DNA of 64,000 nucleotides from Gonatopus flavifemur (lineage: Eukaryota > Arthropoda > Insecta > Hymenoptera > Dryinidae): positions 806,001 through 870,000 of the forward strand of contig JAFFJZ010000052.1 in NCBI GenBank assembly GCA_018340375.1. The letters run 5' to 3'. The notes beneath the pieces are model-generated. The model did not search any database. It had not been told where the DNA came from and saw only the letters and a program-made list of their open reading frames with translations. Shown piece by piece: positions 46,922 to 58,900 of the stretch. The translations under genes were made by a program, and so were the position numbers. Each line of letters begins with the position of its first letter. Position 1 is the first letter of the stretch.

Positions 46922-49900
46922 ATGCCAATTTCATTTGTCATTCTGATCTCAATCTGTATCATCTGGTCTTCTCATCGTTATAGTGATTGATGAAAATTCA
47001 ATTAATTGAATAATTTATTTTTGTTTCTTTGAACGGTATATATCGATAGGAATGGGTGAACGCGTGGTTCCAACATTTGCATCGAGCGAGATGTCACGAC
47101 AGATTACTCCAGGAGATAATACGTTGTAAATATTTATTTTCATTATAGTTTTTAATTTTAATATTTAATTCACCTCCCAATCTGATGTAAATTTCATACA
47201 CTTTGGAAAACGTATTGAAAAAATTCCAATCTCTATATGATTTGTGCTTTTATATATGTTTTTGCAGACAAATCACCGGATATGTCGATTCAGTTTTGGG
47301 ACGAAACATAGTTGGTAGAAAAAGATCATTGACTCTTTTCAAGTTTATTATTAAGAACAATGATTGATGCAGACTCACAGTTTTGCTATGGGAAGACAAA
47401 ATTGCTATGTATGAACAGCAAATAAAAATGAATGAGGTACATGATATATATGTATATATGATGTATGAGACATATCATCCCAGATAACATTTTGGAGCTC
47501 CCTCTTAGATTCACGAACAGAAGCCTATCCATGTGCGTTGTTTTGTGAGCGCACAAGTGGATTGCGTGCAAATCCATGTTAATGTGCATCCAGTCCTGTT
47601 ATTTATGAATTTTAATTTCAAGTGAGAGGATTTGAATTTTTCATATTGCTAAAAGTGAGGTAGTTTTTCTTTTGTGCATGAAATTCCAAGTCTTTGAAAT
47701 CCATGGGGATCTATCACTTTCATCAATAAATATCTTGTTCGTCCATTGGACGAATTATAATTTCCTTTAATTTTCAATTCGGATTAGATTATCAAGTTTT
47801 TTTACGCGAAAGCTACACCCGTTGACGCTGAATACGTCAGAGAAGCAGAAGGATTTCTACCTTATGAACTTTCAGTCCAGAAAAGACCTACTTTGACTTT
47901 TCATGGTCCCTTCAATCTTCAGCACTCACCAATAGTGAAGACTTTGAATATTTCAATCCAATACGCCGCAGCTTACGAAGGTCCAGTCGGTAAATAATGC
48001 CGCACTTCAAATATATCTACATGGAAATAACTTCACACTTCCATTTTCCTGAGATTTTATTAAAACAACTGAGGTAATCATATTCCATTCTCTCTCTCAG
48101 TTGTTGAAGGCTACGTAAGCGTGGAATTTTTACGAATGTCAACTGGCAGCGGTAATTGAGGGTCCGGATGCAAGAACCGACGATACGCTCGAACTGCGGG
48201 ATAAGTATTGTCCAAGCCGTGACGTCAGGGGTCGAAAAAAAAATCGGGATCCCAAAAATCTGATAATACTGGGTGATATGGCTTGGAAAATTGATACAAG
48301 TCTTCCTTTACAATTTTTTCCTATGATCAATAGTTTTTGAGAAAAAAAATGAAAACTACCTATTTTTTGCAACCAAAATCAATGTTTTTCAATATTAAAC
48401 TCGTCATAACTTGGTCGTTTTTTTATGTATCTAAGTGAATCTCACGGATTCTGATTCGTAAGACTTCCCCGATGACGAAAATGTTGAACAAATTTGTAAT
48501 GTTTTAATCCGAAGTGGAAAGCATGTTTTCCATGCTTTGGAATCAAAAAGTGGTGGGAGAAATGAGAGTTACAAAAAACTTCCAGGCACAAAGTTGTTCG
48601 TTAGTATATGGATAAACTTTTTGGAAAGTTTTAGATCGATCGGATTATTAGTGTGCAAAATCCAGCGATTTCTTCATGAGCGCGCAACGGTGATTTTGCA
48701 TGCCTTTACGACGTGTACCCGCTCAACATCGACATCTGTGAGAAAGATTGTGTTTGTTTGATTTCCCAACGTAGATTTATATTTTTGGGTCAGAGAATTC
48801 AAATATCGAACTATGGTATTCTTGTCGTATGCGGTCTACGTAGGTCCTTGGATTGTCGTATGCGGTCCACCGGGGTAGACCGCATGCTGCAGTGCATACG
48901 GTTGCTGTATGCGGTCTACCCCGGTAGACCGCAAGCTGCTTACTATATGCTTCTTGTATGGGGTCTATCCTGAGCAGAGTGCATACGATAAGGGTAAGGA
49001 TTGTATTATGCGGTCTACCCCGGTGGGTGGGAAACGATTTCGATAAACTGCAGCATGCGTAATGGAAAGCAGTTCGAGTGCAGGTAAAAATGCAGAGAAA
49101 TAACAGTCTGGTACTTATGTGGAAACACCGGAACTTGCTGAAATTTGAGTGGAGCAGGAGAATGAGAGGAATAGTGAAAAGAAAATGTTCCACAGAAATG
49201 AAAATAAATGAAAGAGAAAGAGAGAAAGAATAACGTTATGTACGACCTGAATGGCAGCACATTGTACATTAAAGTGTTGGTACAAGAAGTACCTGGAATC
49301 CCACGACGTTATGAATGAAACAGTAAATATGTAGGAAACGTACGCGCGTGTATTCAATGAATTTTCGACAACTACGTGTATGTGCGTACGTGTACGTGTG
49401 AAGAATTTTCATCACAAACCGTTGAATGAAGTTAGAGTCAGGTATCAGTTCGGTTGTGAATTATAGCAGTCGTGTTTGGAATACGTGTCCAGTAGCCGAT
49501 GAAATGTGTCCAGTAGTTTTCATTCCAGTTCCTGCAGTTCGTTTTCTGTACTACTTGCCTGCTCCTTTTCCTATGCTTTGCCGCTTTCTCACGGTAAACC
49601 CCATACAACAGTCGTTACGGAAGCACCTTGCGGTCTGCCCAGGTAGACCCCATACTTCAACCGTCACCGTTGTCGTATGCACTCTACTTAGGGTAGACCT
49701 CATACAAGGAGCATATGGTAAGCACCTTGCGGTCTACCGCATACGACAAGAATACCCGAATTATTTTTGCAAGCCTCCTCACCAATTCGTTTTTTATAAA
49801 TAATTTTATTGCAAAAAACTCACACACTAATGTGAAGAAAAATATTTATATAAAGTATTTTTATCCTTTTTTACATAATTCACCTTCATATATCATAAAA

Positions 49901-52900
49901 GATACTATTTTTTTGTCACATAATAGTTCCGCGTGTTACAGAATAATCAGAGTTATCAATCATAAAGTCAATTGTACTCAATACTGAGCATTTTACCTCA
50001 TATCACAGTTTTCGATAATGCAAGTACTCATCGAATTCGTGGACTGTATTTCCTCTCGTTTCACTTTTTGGTGTTTTTACTTCTCACACTCATTTCTGTC
50101 ATGTATTTTTCAGAATATTCTTTCCCTTTAGGAGTTCAAAACTTCAGCGAAGCCTTCAAATCTTTTATTTTTCCCGCACTTATTCCTATTCGTTCGGCGG
50201 GTGGAGCATTTCTTGAATCATCATATATAACTGACTTGTCGATAAAATACGTCTTTGGAGTGCCCTCATGATTTCCATAAACATCAACATTACCGTTTGG
50301 ATAATACTCAATTATCACGGCTTTTGTAACCTTCAGGTCTTTTTCACGTACAGGAATTTTATGTCTACCCTGCATCACAGATTTAGAATCTTTCACGAGA
50401 CAGTTCTCTCGTTCCACTATAATAAAAGGCGGACTTCTTGCATTCCTGATTAATTCAATGTACTCTTCCTCAGTTCCAATAGTTTCTACCATTTTTTTCT
50501 TCTGACCGTACACTACCGGTCAAAAGTATTCGAGCACCTCTCGAGAAAACACGAAATTTTCGAAGTTTCATATCTCAGCCGGAAATTATCGTACATCCAA
50601 AAATAAAAAACCATTTTGAAGGGTGAAGTGTGCTCTTTCAAGAAACCTTAGTCTCACTCACCTGACTGGAGTTCGTTATTAACCGCGTTCGGTTGAACTC
50701 ACAACTTTTTTCGATTCTTTTTCAACTTTTCAAACCTTTGCATGTTTTTGGGTGATTCTTTCCTGGGAAAATGAGATCATACATTCAATAGAGCATGAAT
50801 TCAGCTTCAAAATGATCTCCCATTCTTTCCCCTCGGATCATTCCTTCCAGAGTTATGTCCTTTTTTGTGAAAAAAGTTGATTTTCAGACAAAGTGCTGTA
50901 ACTCTGAAAGTATCGTTCCAGTCAAAAACTGTTAAGGGGAAAAAAGTTTCGTTCCAACGTTCTCCACATGCATAAAAATTTTGAGAATTATTGAGGCATA
51001 TTTGATTTTCGCCACTTTTCTCATCCTTGGTGGAATATCTTGCAGTCTCGAGATCATCAATCAATTCAAATATTCAACAAAGAATAATCTTTGGATGAGT
51101 CTACAGTGGTGAACATTTTTTTTCTTCGTTGTACATCCATGTTATAATTATGTTTTGTTGGGGACTCCATAGTGACGTGAATTTTGTGGTCAGAATGCCA
51201 GTGACTGTGAATATGAAATCCCGGAAATTTCAAGATAAACCGTGTAGGAATTATGACAGTCGAGCATGCTTATCATAAAATTGGAAAATCAAATTGTTCT
51301 TATTCAAATTATATTTCCAAATCAAAATATGTACATATGTATACAATCAACATTCAAATTCAAAATCAATTCAAATCAATTCAAATTCCGATTTCAAATT
51401 GCAGATTCTTCGAAATAGCCACCTCTTGCTTTTACCACCGCCTTGCAGACTCCCGGCATCCTCGATAATAATTTCTCCGATGTCATAGGAGATATCTGAC
51501 TTCAACATGTTTGCAAATATTGCCATAGTTCCTGGTTGTTCGTTGGTCTCATTTTCCTCACATCTCTATCGAGTTGATCCCACAACAGTTCTATGGGATT
51601 GAGCAGGCCGGTCCATAATCTGCAACTAATGCGCGTCTTCCTTCTTCCGTATGTATCTCGAGCACAATTTCGAAGTATGCTTGGGATCGTTATCCTGTTG
51701 CAGAATAAACCCGTTTCCAATTAACCTCTTTCCAGAAGGTATAAGGTGGTTTTTTAAGATACTATGATATCCCTCTTTCTTTAAAATACCTTCAATTTTG
51801 AATGAATCACCTACTTTTAGTCCTCCAAAACACCCCCATATCATGATTGATCCTCCCCCGTGTTTCACCGTGGGTGTTACACATTGATTAAGCATTCGTT
51901 CACCTTTCATTCGACGGACGTAGACTCGACGTTTCGTTCCAAATAATTCAAATTTTGATTCGTCCGTAAATAGTACTCTCGACCACTCTCCTATGCCCCA
52001 ACTTGAATGTGCGCGAGCCCAATTCAAACGTTTAATTTTGTTTTGCTTACGTAATAAAGGTTTTCGCGCAGCAATACGTCCCATGAGGCCAGAATCTCGC
52101 AGACGACGTTGAACGGTTGAGACAGACAAAGGGGAATCACGAGTTGCATTCAGTTCTTGTTGTAAGTCAGGTTCTGTTCTCATCCCTAGTCGTTTACTTT
52201 GAATACGCAAAAACTTATCTTCTTCTTTCGAAGTAACTCGCGACCTGCCAGATCGAGCCCGATTGGAATTCGATTTTGTACTTAGGTACCGCTCCAGGGT
52301 ATACAATACGGTCGAATTAGTTACACCGACTCTCTTCGAAATTTCTCTCAAAGAATATCCCTCTTCGCATAATGCCACTATCACAGCACGTGTTTCTTGA
52401 CTTGTTTCGCGGGTTTTAGGCATAACTGATAACCCGTAGAATTATAATTGGATAAAACAGTCGCATTATAGGAGGCTAGTCTGTATTTATCACGATTAAC
52501 GCATTGTTTTGCATGAAGCAGTTGCATATGAAATTTATCATTTGTTTGTTTCGATAAATGAATATCGATAGTTTTTTACGATGAATGCATCGTTTTGCAT
52601 GGACAAAAAAATTTCACCACTGTAGACTGATCTGACGATTATTCTTTGTTGAATATTTGAATTGATTGATGATCTCGAGACTGCAAGGTGTTCCACCAAA
52701 GATGAGAAAAGTGGCGGAAATTAAATGTGCCTCAATAATTCCCAAAATTCTTATGCATGTGGAGAACGTTGGAACGAAACTTTTTTCCACTTAACAGTTT
52801 TTGACTGGAACGATACTTTCAGAGTTACAGCACTTTGTCTGGAAATCCACTTTTTTCACAAAAAAGGACATGACTCTGGAAGGAATGATCCGAGGGAGAA

Positions 52901-55900
52901 GAATGAGAGATCATTTCGAAGCTGAATCCATGCTCTATTGAATGTATGATCTCATTTTCCCAGGAAAAAATCACCCAAAAACATGCAAAGGTTTGAAAAG
53001 TCGGAAAAAAAATCGAGAAAAGTTGTAAGTTCAACCGAACGCGGTTAATAACGAACTCTAGTCAGGTGAGTGAGACTAAGATTTCTTGAAAGAGCACACT
53101 TCACCCTTCAAAACGGTTTTTTATTTTCGAATGTACGATAATTTCCGGCTGAGATATGAAACTTTGAAAATTTCGTGTCTTCTCGAGGGGTGCTCGAATA
53201 CTTTTGACCGGTAGTGTACATGCTGAAATTCCTATCACACTAACAATATGAGTGTCCCTCAGCGGGAAACAAATGATGAATGGGAACTTGATATTTCTGT
53301 GACAAGAGTGATGAGAACACCATCACTGTATGATTCTCATTTTGTCCGCCGCATGAATCAGAGAACAGAAATATTTTATTGTAACAATGCAACTCGCATG
53401 ATTCCAAAATAACATGCAGTAGGAAATTGCACACCGTGTTTCTGCCTTTTTTTGAGGATCCTTCCATGAAAAAAAAACATTGAGCTTGGTGATACACTAC
53501 CAGTAGGGACATGAACGTGAACGTTGAATATATGAAGCCAAATCAACCGCAAATCAAACTGAGCCGAAACCGGAAGTTTCGGTAATGGAAGATTCTGTCC
53601 GAAATCGAATTCGAGGCATAAGTTTTCTCCACAAGTTGCTAACATTGTGTCCTTCAAAGTTTTATGTGCTCGAATTTTTCGTTTGTGCTCTTTCGCAGCT
53701 GGTTCATTTTGCTTCTCGAGTTTCTCATTCGCATAACATTCGTCGCAACAATCCGTTCTGGGAACATCGAATGTGAAATTTACAAAATGATTCAAATATT
53801 TAGAATACGTAGATTCTGTTAGTGGAACGTCATCATTTCCAGTTTCGGATTTGTAGTGATCAAGGAATTTTTCATATAAACCCGTTGAACTCAAATTACT
53901 ATCACGAAGATCATTAAATTCCCAAGTCGTATAATGCGATTTTGAATGAGAAAGACTTTGGCAGTGCTGAAGAATAAGCCTTTTCAGATCATTGGTTAAT
54001 GTTGTAAAATGATCAAAAGTTTTCCCACGCATATCCTGAAGGCCTTCATCATTTTTCAGTTTATTTTGGACCGTTAATAATCGAGCTCTTTTGATACCAA
54101 TGACTGCGAGTAAAAAACTTTGACAAATTTCGAATTCACCATGAGCTTGAAACAGATGAGGAAAATAGTGATCCCATCGTACATATTTTACTGAGTCACT
54201 ACCAGCAGCAGACTCTGTCTGCTTCATCAGTGTGCTTGAAAAAAACATTTTGTGACGCATAATCCCCAAGTTTCCAAAAAGTATCGTGCACTTTTTTGTG
54301 GTGCCAGCTCTCAATTTTCGAGAAGCATTTTCTCCCACAGCGAAGGACGATATCCCGAAATTCTCTCGCAGGCACGGTTTTCCCCGTTGTTGAAGATTTG
54401 TATCCTTTCCCCTACAGAATTCAAAAGCAACAGTATAAATCTATCAAAACATCCATACAGCACTAATGTCTCACAGAATATCACAGAAATATTCTGGAAA
54501 TATTGAAACGTCTCAGTATCCATAAGCACACCAGTTCAGAAAGAGTTTGTAACAAATTCATTTGGAACTATGAAAATCCAAAATGCACGCATTGAAAACT
54601 TTTTCTGAACTTCAGTGCTATGTCGGTAATACCTCAAAAATATTACAGAGACATTCTGAAGACGAGGAGGCTTCATATACTGAAAAATATACCTTTCTGA
54701 AATGGGATCAACAGAAAATCCGTTATCCCAACAAGATTCTTGTTTTCTCAACTAAACCTTCGGTATTGAAAATAAAGATGATTCCTGGAATAGAAGGTCA
54801 ACCAAATTCTTTTGTTCGAACCTCAAAAGTCTTGCTGGGATAACAACATTATTTTCCTGATGACATTCCGGAAACATTATTTTGTTGTTTTATACAAAAC
54901 ATTTTTCCAAGTGTAGTGCACCTAATGCAACAAACACAACAAATCACATGTCTTTTGTACAGAGAATTTCTTGTAGCTGCATTCACTGAATGAGTATCGT
55001 TATATTGTAGTATGACATTGTAGTTATTTCAAGTAAATATCTACACGGCACATGTTCCAAATGAACTCCCGTTATGTTCGTTCCGAAAGAATTCGTAATG
55101 AATTCTCGAGAATTCTCAAAAAATTCTTTTTGAATACCAGAGATTCATAAAGCGGTTATTCTAATTTATCATAACAGAGACTTCTGAAGAATCTCACAAT
55201 GGATTCATAAAGGATTCTCCACCACCACATCAAGGCAAGCGTTCTGTGTCGGCATTGATGAAACTCGTATAGGCAGCTACTTTTAAATGTTAGCACAATC
55301 CAATGTCTAATCTAGTTGGACATGATGTGGTCTGTTTAATAGGCCGCATAATGCGTTGGATTTTTCCTGGGAAGTATCAGACTACCCAATGTCTAATCTA
55401 GTTAAATGTATGTTTTGCAGATTTGATTGGAATTCACACTGTCGACATGAGGCATTAAAAACAGGACTTCAATACCAAAATATTAAGTAGGGGGTATTTT
55501 GATTATCACGTTTCATTTGGGGTTCAAAATTTTTAATCAAATACATACTTGGTTTCGAGATTGTTTTGCGATATCACGTTTCCATGAACTTTCATTCCTT
55601 GTTCTTGTTCGGCCTTTTTGTGATTTTTTCGCACTTCGCATTTTCTCATCACACATATTTATACGGTGATGAATGATGAATTATCAATTACTTCAGAAAC
55701 ATTATAAAGAAAAAGCAACACTACAAATTCTTCCTTGTTCATGAATGTTCATGCACGTTGAGAGATGAATATCATGAATGCTGAGTTTTGATGCCAAGTG
55801 ATCAAAACGAAAGAGAATAGAACAACCACGAAGATGGCTGGAGATTGATATAATAAATGAAAAACGTTCGCCAACGCGCCACTTTCAAAAATAGGATAGA

Positions 55901-58900
55901 TAGTATTTCATCAGTGGCAGTTTTCATCAAGAATTAATTCATTAGATTTTCAATTATAATTTGTGTATATATACACGCAACATGGATTTCTGAATTATCA
56001 ATTCGCCTAAAAGATTCATGAAAAAAGAAAACAATGAAATTTAAGTTTATCAACATGAATCGCAAAATCGTATGAAAAGAGAAAAGTATCTGATTTCAAA
56101 TTTTGAATCTCAAAAAAACCTCCGATCTTGCTAATTCCACGTAATCAATATATTTTTCAGTACTCCTCCGTCTCACTTACAAGCAGATACCCATGGTTTT
56201 CCTTCACTGAAATAATTTTATTGCTCGCACTAGACGATCTGACGTCGTTGATAATTCAGTTTTTGGATCTCATTAGAATTGTTCGATTTTCCAATTCCTC
56301 AATCTAAAGAATCTCAATCTATGTGAAGAAACCAAATTATGAGAATTATTTTTATCTCTATTTAAATATCATAATTATATTTAAATAAAAAATTCGGATA
56401 CTGAAAAATGATATGTACAAAATTGATCAGTTACAGGATAAGAAATCTTTTTTGTTCCAATACTTTTTTCATTATATCAATATTTTGTATATGTCATTGT
56501 TTTGAACCAATCGATGGTTTATTATAAACTTGAATGAGCAACCTTGCCAAAATAGTTTGATTCCCGGATATAAAACTTCTTCCTCACAAGGATGAAAAAC
56601 TTCATTAATTGGGACAATTTTTCTTCAAAGTCAATAGTTTGACCATAAAAACGTTATAAACAATGGAATTGTTGATAAAAAAAAAGAGAATTCCAAATCT
56701 AGCAAATATAGTTCGATATTCGAATCTTATGACTCAAAAAACATAAATCCACATTGGAAAATCGAACGAATACAATTTTCCCTGCGGACTCTGATATTTA
56801 ACCGGTACGGAATGCAAAATAACCGTTGCGCGCTCATGAAGAAATCGCTGGATTTTGCACACTAATAATCCGATCGATCTAAAACTTTCCAAAAAGTTTA
56901 TCCATATACTAACGAACAACTTTGTGCCTGGAAGTTTTTTGTAACTCTCATTTCTCCCACCACTTTTCGATTCCAAAGCATGGAAAACATGCTTTCCACT
57001 TCGGATTAAAACATAAATTTGTTATAAATTTTTACAAATTTGTTCAACATTTTCGTCATCGGGGAAGTCTTACGAATCAGAATCCGTGAGATTCACTCAG
57101 ATACATAAAAAAACGACCAAGTTATGACGAGTTTAATATTGAAAAACATTGATTTTGGTTGCAAAAAATAGGTAGTTTTCATTTTTCTTCTCAAAAACTA
57201 TTGATCATAGGAAAAAATTGTAAAGGAAGACTTGTATCAATTTTCCAAGCCATATCACCCAGTATTATCAGATTTTTGGGATCCCGATTTTTTTTTTCGA
57301 CCCCTGACGTCACGGCTTGGACAATACTTATCCCGCAGTTTGAGCGTATCGTCGGTTCTTGCATCCGGACCCTCAATTGTAGTTTTTCCAGCGGTGCCAT
57401 CACCGATGAAACGTATCAACTCCGAGTTCAGATTTCAAACCACAGAGACGTCTCTTTTTTGAAATGAGTGCACATGTAAGGGCCAATGGGAATATGAAGA
57501 AAGATAAATGTAGGTTTGAAATTTTTTCAATCTCATATTGAGAAAAATATTTTGAATTCAAACTTGTGGTATGGTTGGATATGGCGAAATTCAAGACGAG
57601 ATTGCGTCAGTTTCATATAAAAAAAGAAAAAATATATATAATCGATCTAACCACACTGCCCAAGTGGCATCGGGATATACTACAGGTTGGTTGAAAAGTT
57701 TCTGCGCTCGAAATGGAAGAATACTGTTTTTTTTACGAAATATATTTTTTTATTCAATATAATCTCCTAGAAGCTCAATACACTTGTTCCAATGATCTTC
57801 CAATAATTTTATCCCACCTTTATAATGGTTTTCCCGTAAGCTCTGCAAAATAACCGTCTACGGCTGTTATGGCCTCTTCATTCGACGAAAAATGCTCTCC
57901 ACGAAGGAATTGTTTGAGATTTCTGAAGAGATAGTAGTCGCTAGGAGCCAAATCTGGCGAATACGGTGGATGTTCAAGCAATTCGTACTTGAATTCTTTG
58001 AATTTAGCCATCGTCAAAACACTTTTGTGAGCAGGTGCATTATCTTGATGAAAAATGATTCTTTTCTTCTTTAAACTAGGTCTTTTCTCACGAATTTTTT
58101 CATCCAGCTGATCCAAAAGGCTGCAGTAATATTCGGAGTTGATTGTTCTACGTTTCTGAAGATAATCAATGAACAAAATTCCTTTTGCATCTCAAAAAAC
58201 TGATGCCATAACCTTCTTTGCTGATCGTTGTGACTTCACCTGCTTTGGAGCTGAACAACCAGCTTCGGTCCACTGTAAACGTTCTTGTTTCAATTTAGGA
58301 TCATGGTGGTAGATCCGAGTCTCATCCATAGTTATGAAACGACGCAAGAAGTCGGTTTTATTCTGCTTAAAACGCTCCAAATTACGCTGAGAAATTTGTT
58401 TTCGATCCAGTTTTTGTTGAATTGTTAACGTGTGCGGCACTAACTTTCCAAACAGTTTTTCCATACGTAATTCTTCATGTAAAATATGGAGTACTCGTTC
58501 GTCTGAGATGCCTATGGCATTAGCAATTTCACGCTTAGTCAAACTTGGATCTCCACTAACCATATAATGTACATGCTCAATGATTCCTGCTGTGGTTGCA
58601 GTTTTTGGTCGTCCTTCGCGTGGATCGTTTCCAAGGCTAGTACGACCACGTTTAAATTCACCAGCCCAAAATTCAACGGTGCGTTTTGAAGATGAGGACT
58701 CCTTATACACTTCTAACAATTGTTCATAAATTTCCTTTGCTTTTAAATCCTTCAAAACGAAGAATCTAATGACTGCACGATATTCAATTTTCTCCATATT
58801 AAGAAAAATCAATGACACGTCAACTTCATATGGCTTGTAAACAAAGAACGAATTGTTAGAATGACTTGTAACTTTGCATGTGTTTCCAGGACAGATATAC

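Larger units (their letters stand above)
50136..54338 (-). pseudogene. DUF7869-type protein gene of element 2, split by Tc1
   Basis: Read from 54338 down. The N-terminal part has FLLAVIGI and the motif GLQDMRGK. Then come SKSHYTTWEFN, LYEKFLDHYK, a zinc-like DCCDECYAN, then LEFDFGQNLPLP, a frameshift in the A-run at about 53468-53476, FLFSDSCGGQNENH and PIHHLFPAEGHSYC. After the Tc1 element the frame resumes at 50513 with YGQKKKMVETIGTEEEYIEL and ends at 50136 (stop). These motifs match the widespread arthropod and cnidarian proteins grouped as DUF7869. The DFGQN, SDSCGGQN and EGHS-D sites would fit an RNase-H-type catalytic core. Besides the insertion and frameshift, a TAG lies just before the insertion. 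Confidence 0.85.
48158..57374 (-). mobile_element. Element 2: long-TIR DNA transposon carrying a DUF7869-type gene, AATT duplication
   Basis: The ends are gagggtccggatgcaagaacc at 48158 and its exact reverse ending at 57374. AATT flanks both (48154-48157, 57375-57378). The terminal inverted repeats are about 690 bases (48158-48814 and beyond, 56690-57374). One gene lies on the minus strand (50136-54338). Two later insertions lie inside: 48815-49756 in the left repeat and a Tc1 element at 50511-53216 in the gene. Without them the element is about 5.56 kb. It lies within the secreted-protein gene. Confidence 0.88.

Noticed and set aside
48713..49193. Coding frames over the TGCGGTCTAC palindromes
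   Set aside because: Explained by the 942-base element and its palindromes.
54583..54843. Open frame of 86 codons inside element 2
   Set aside because: Opposite strand to the gene, no domain, overlaps repeated cagaaatattctg phrases.
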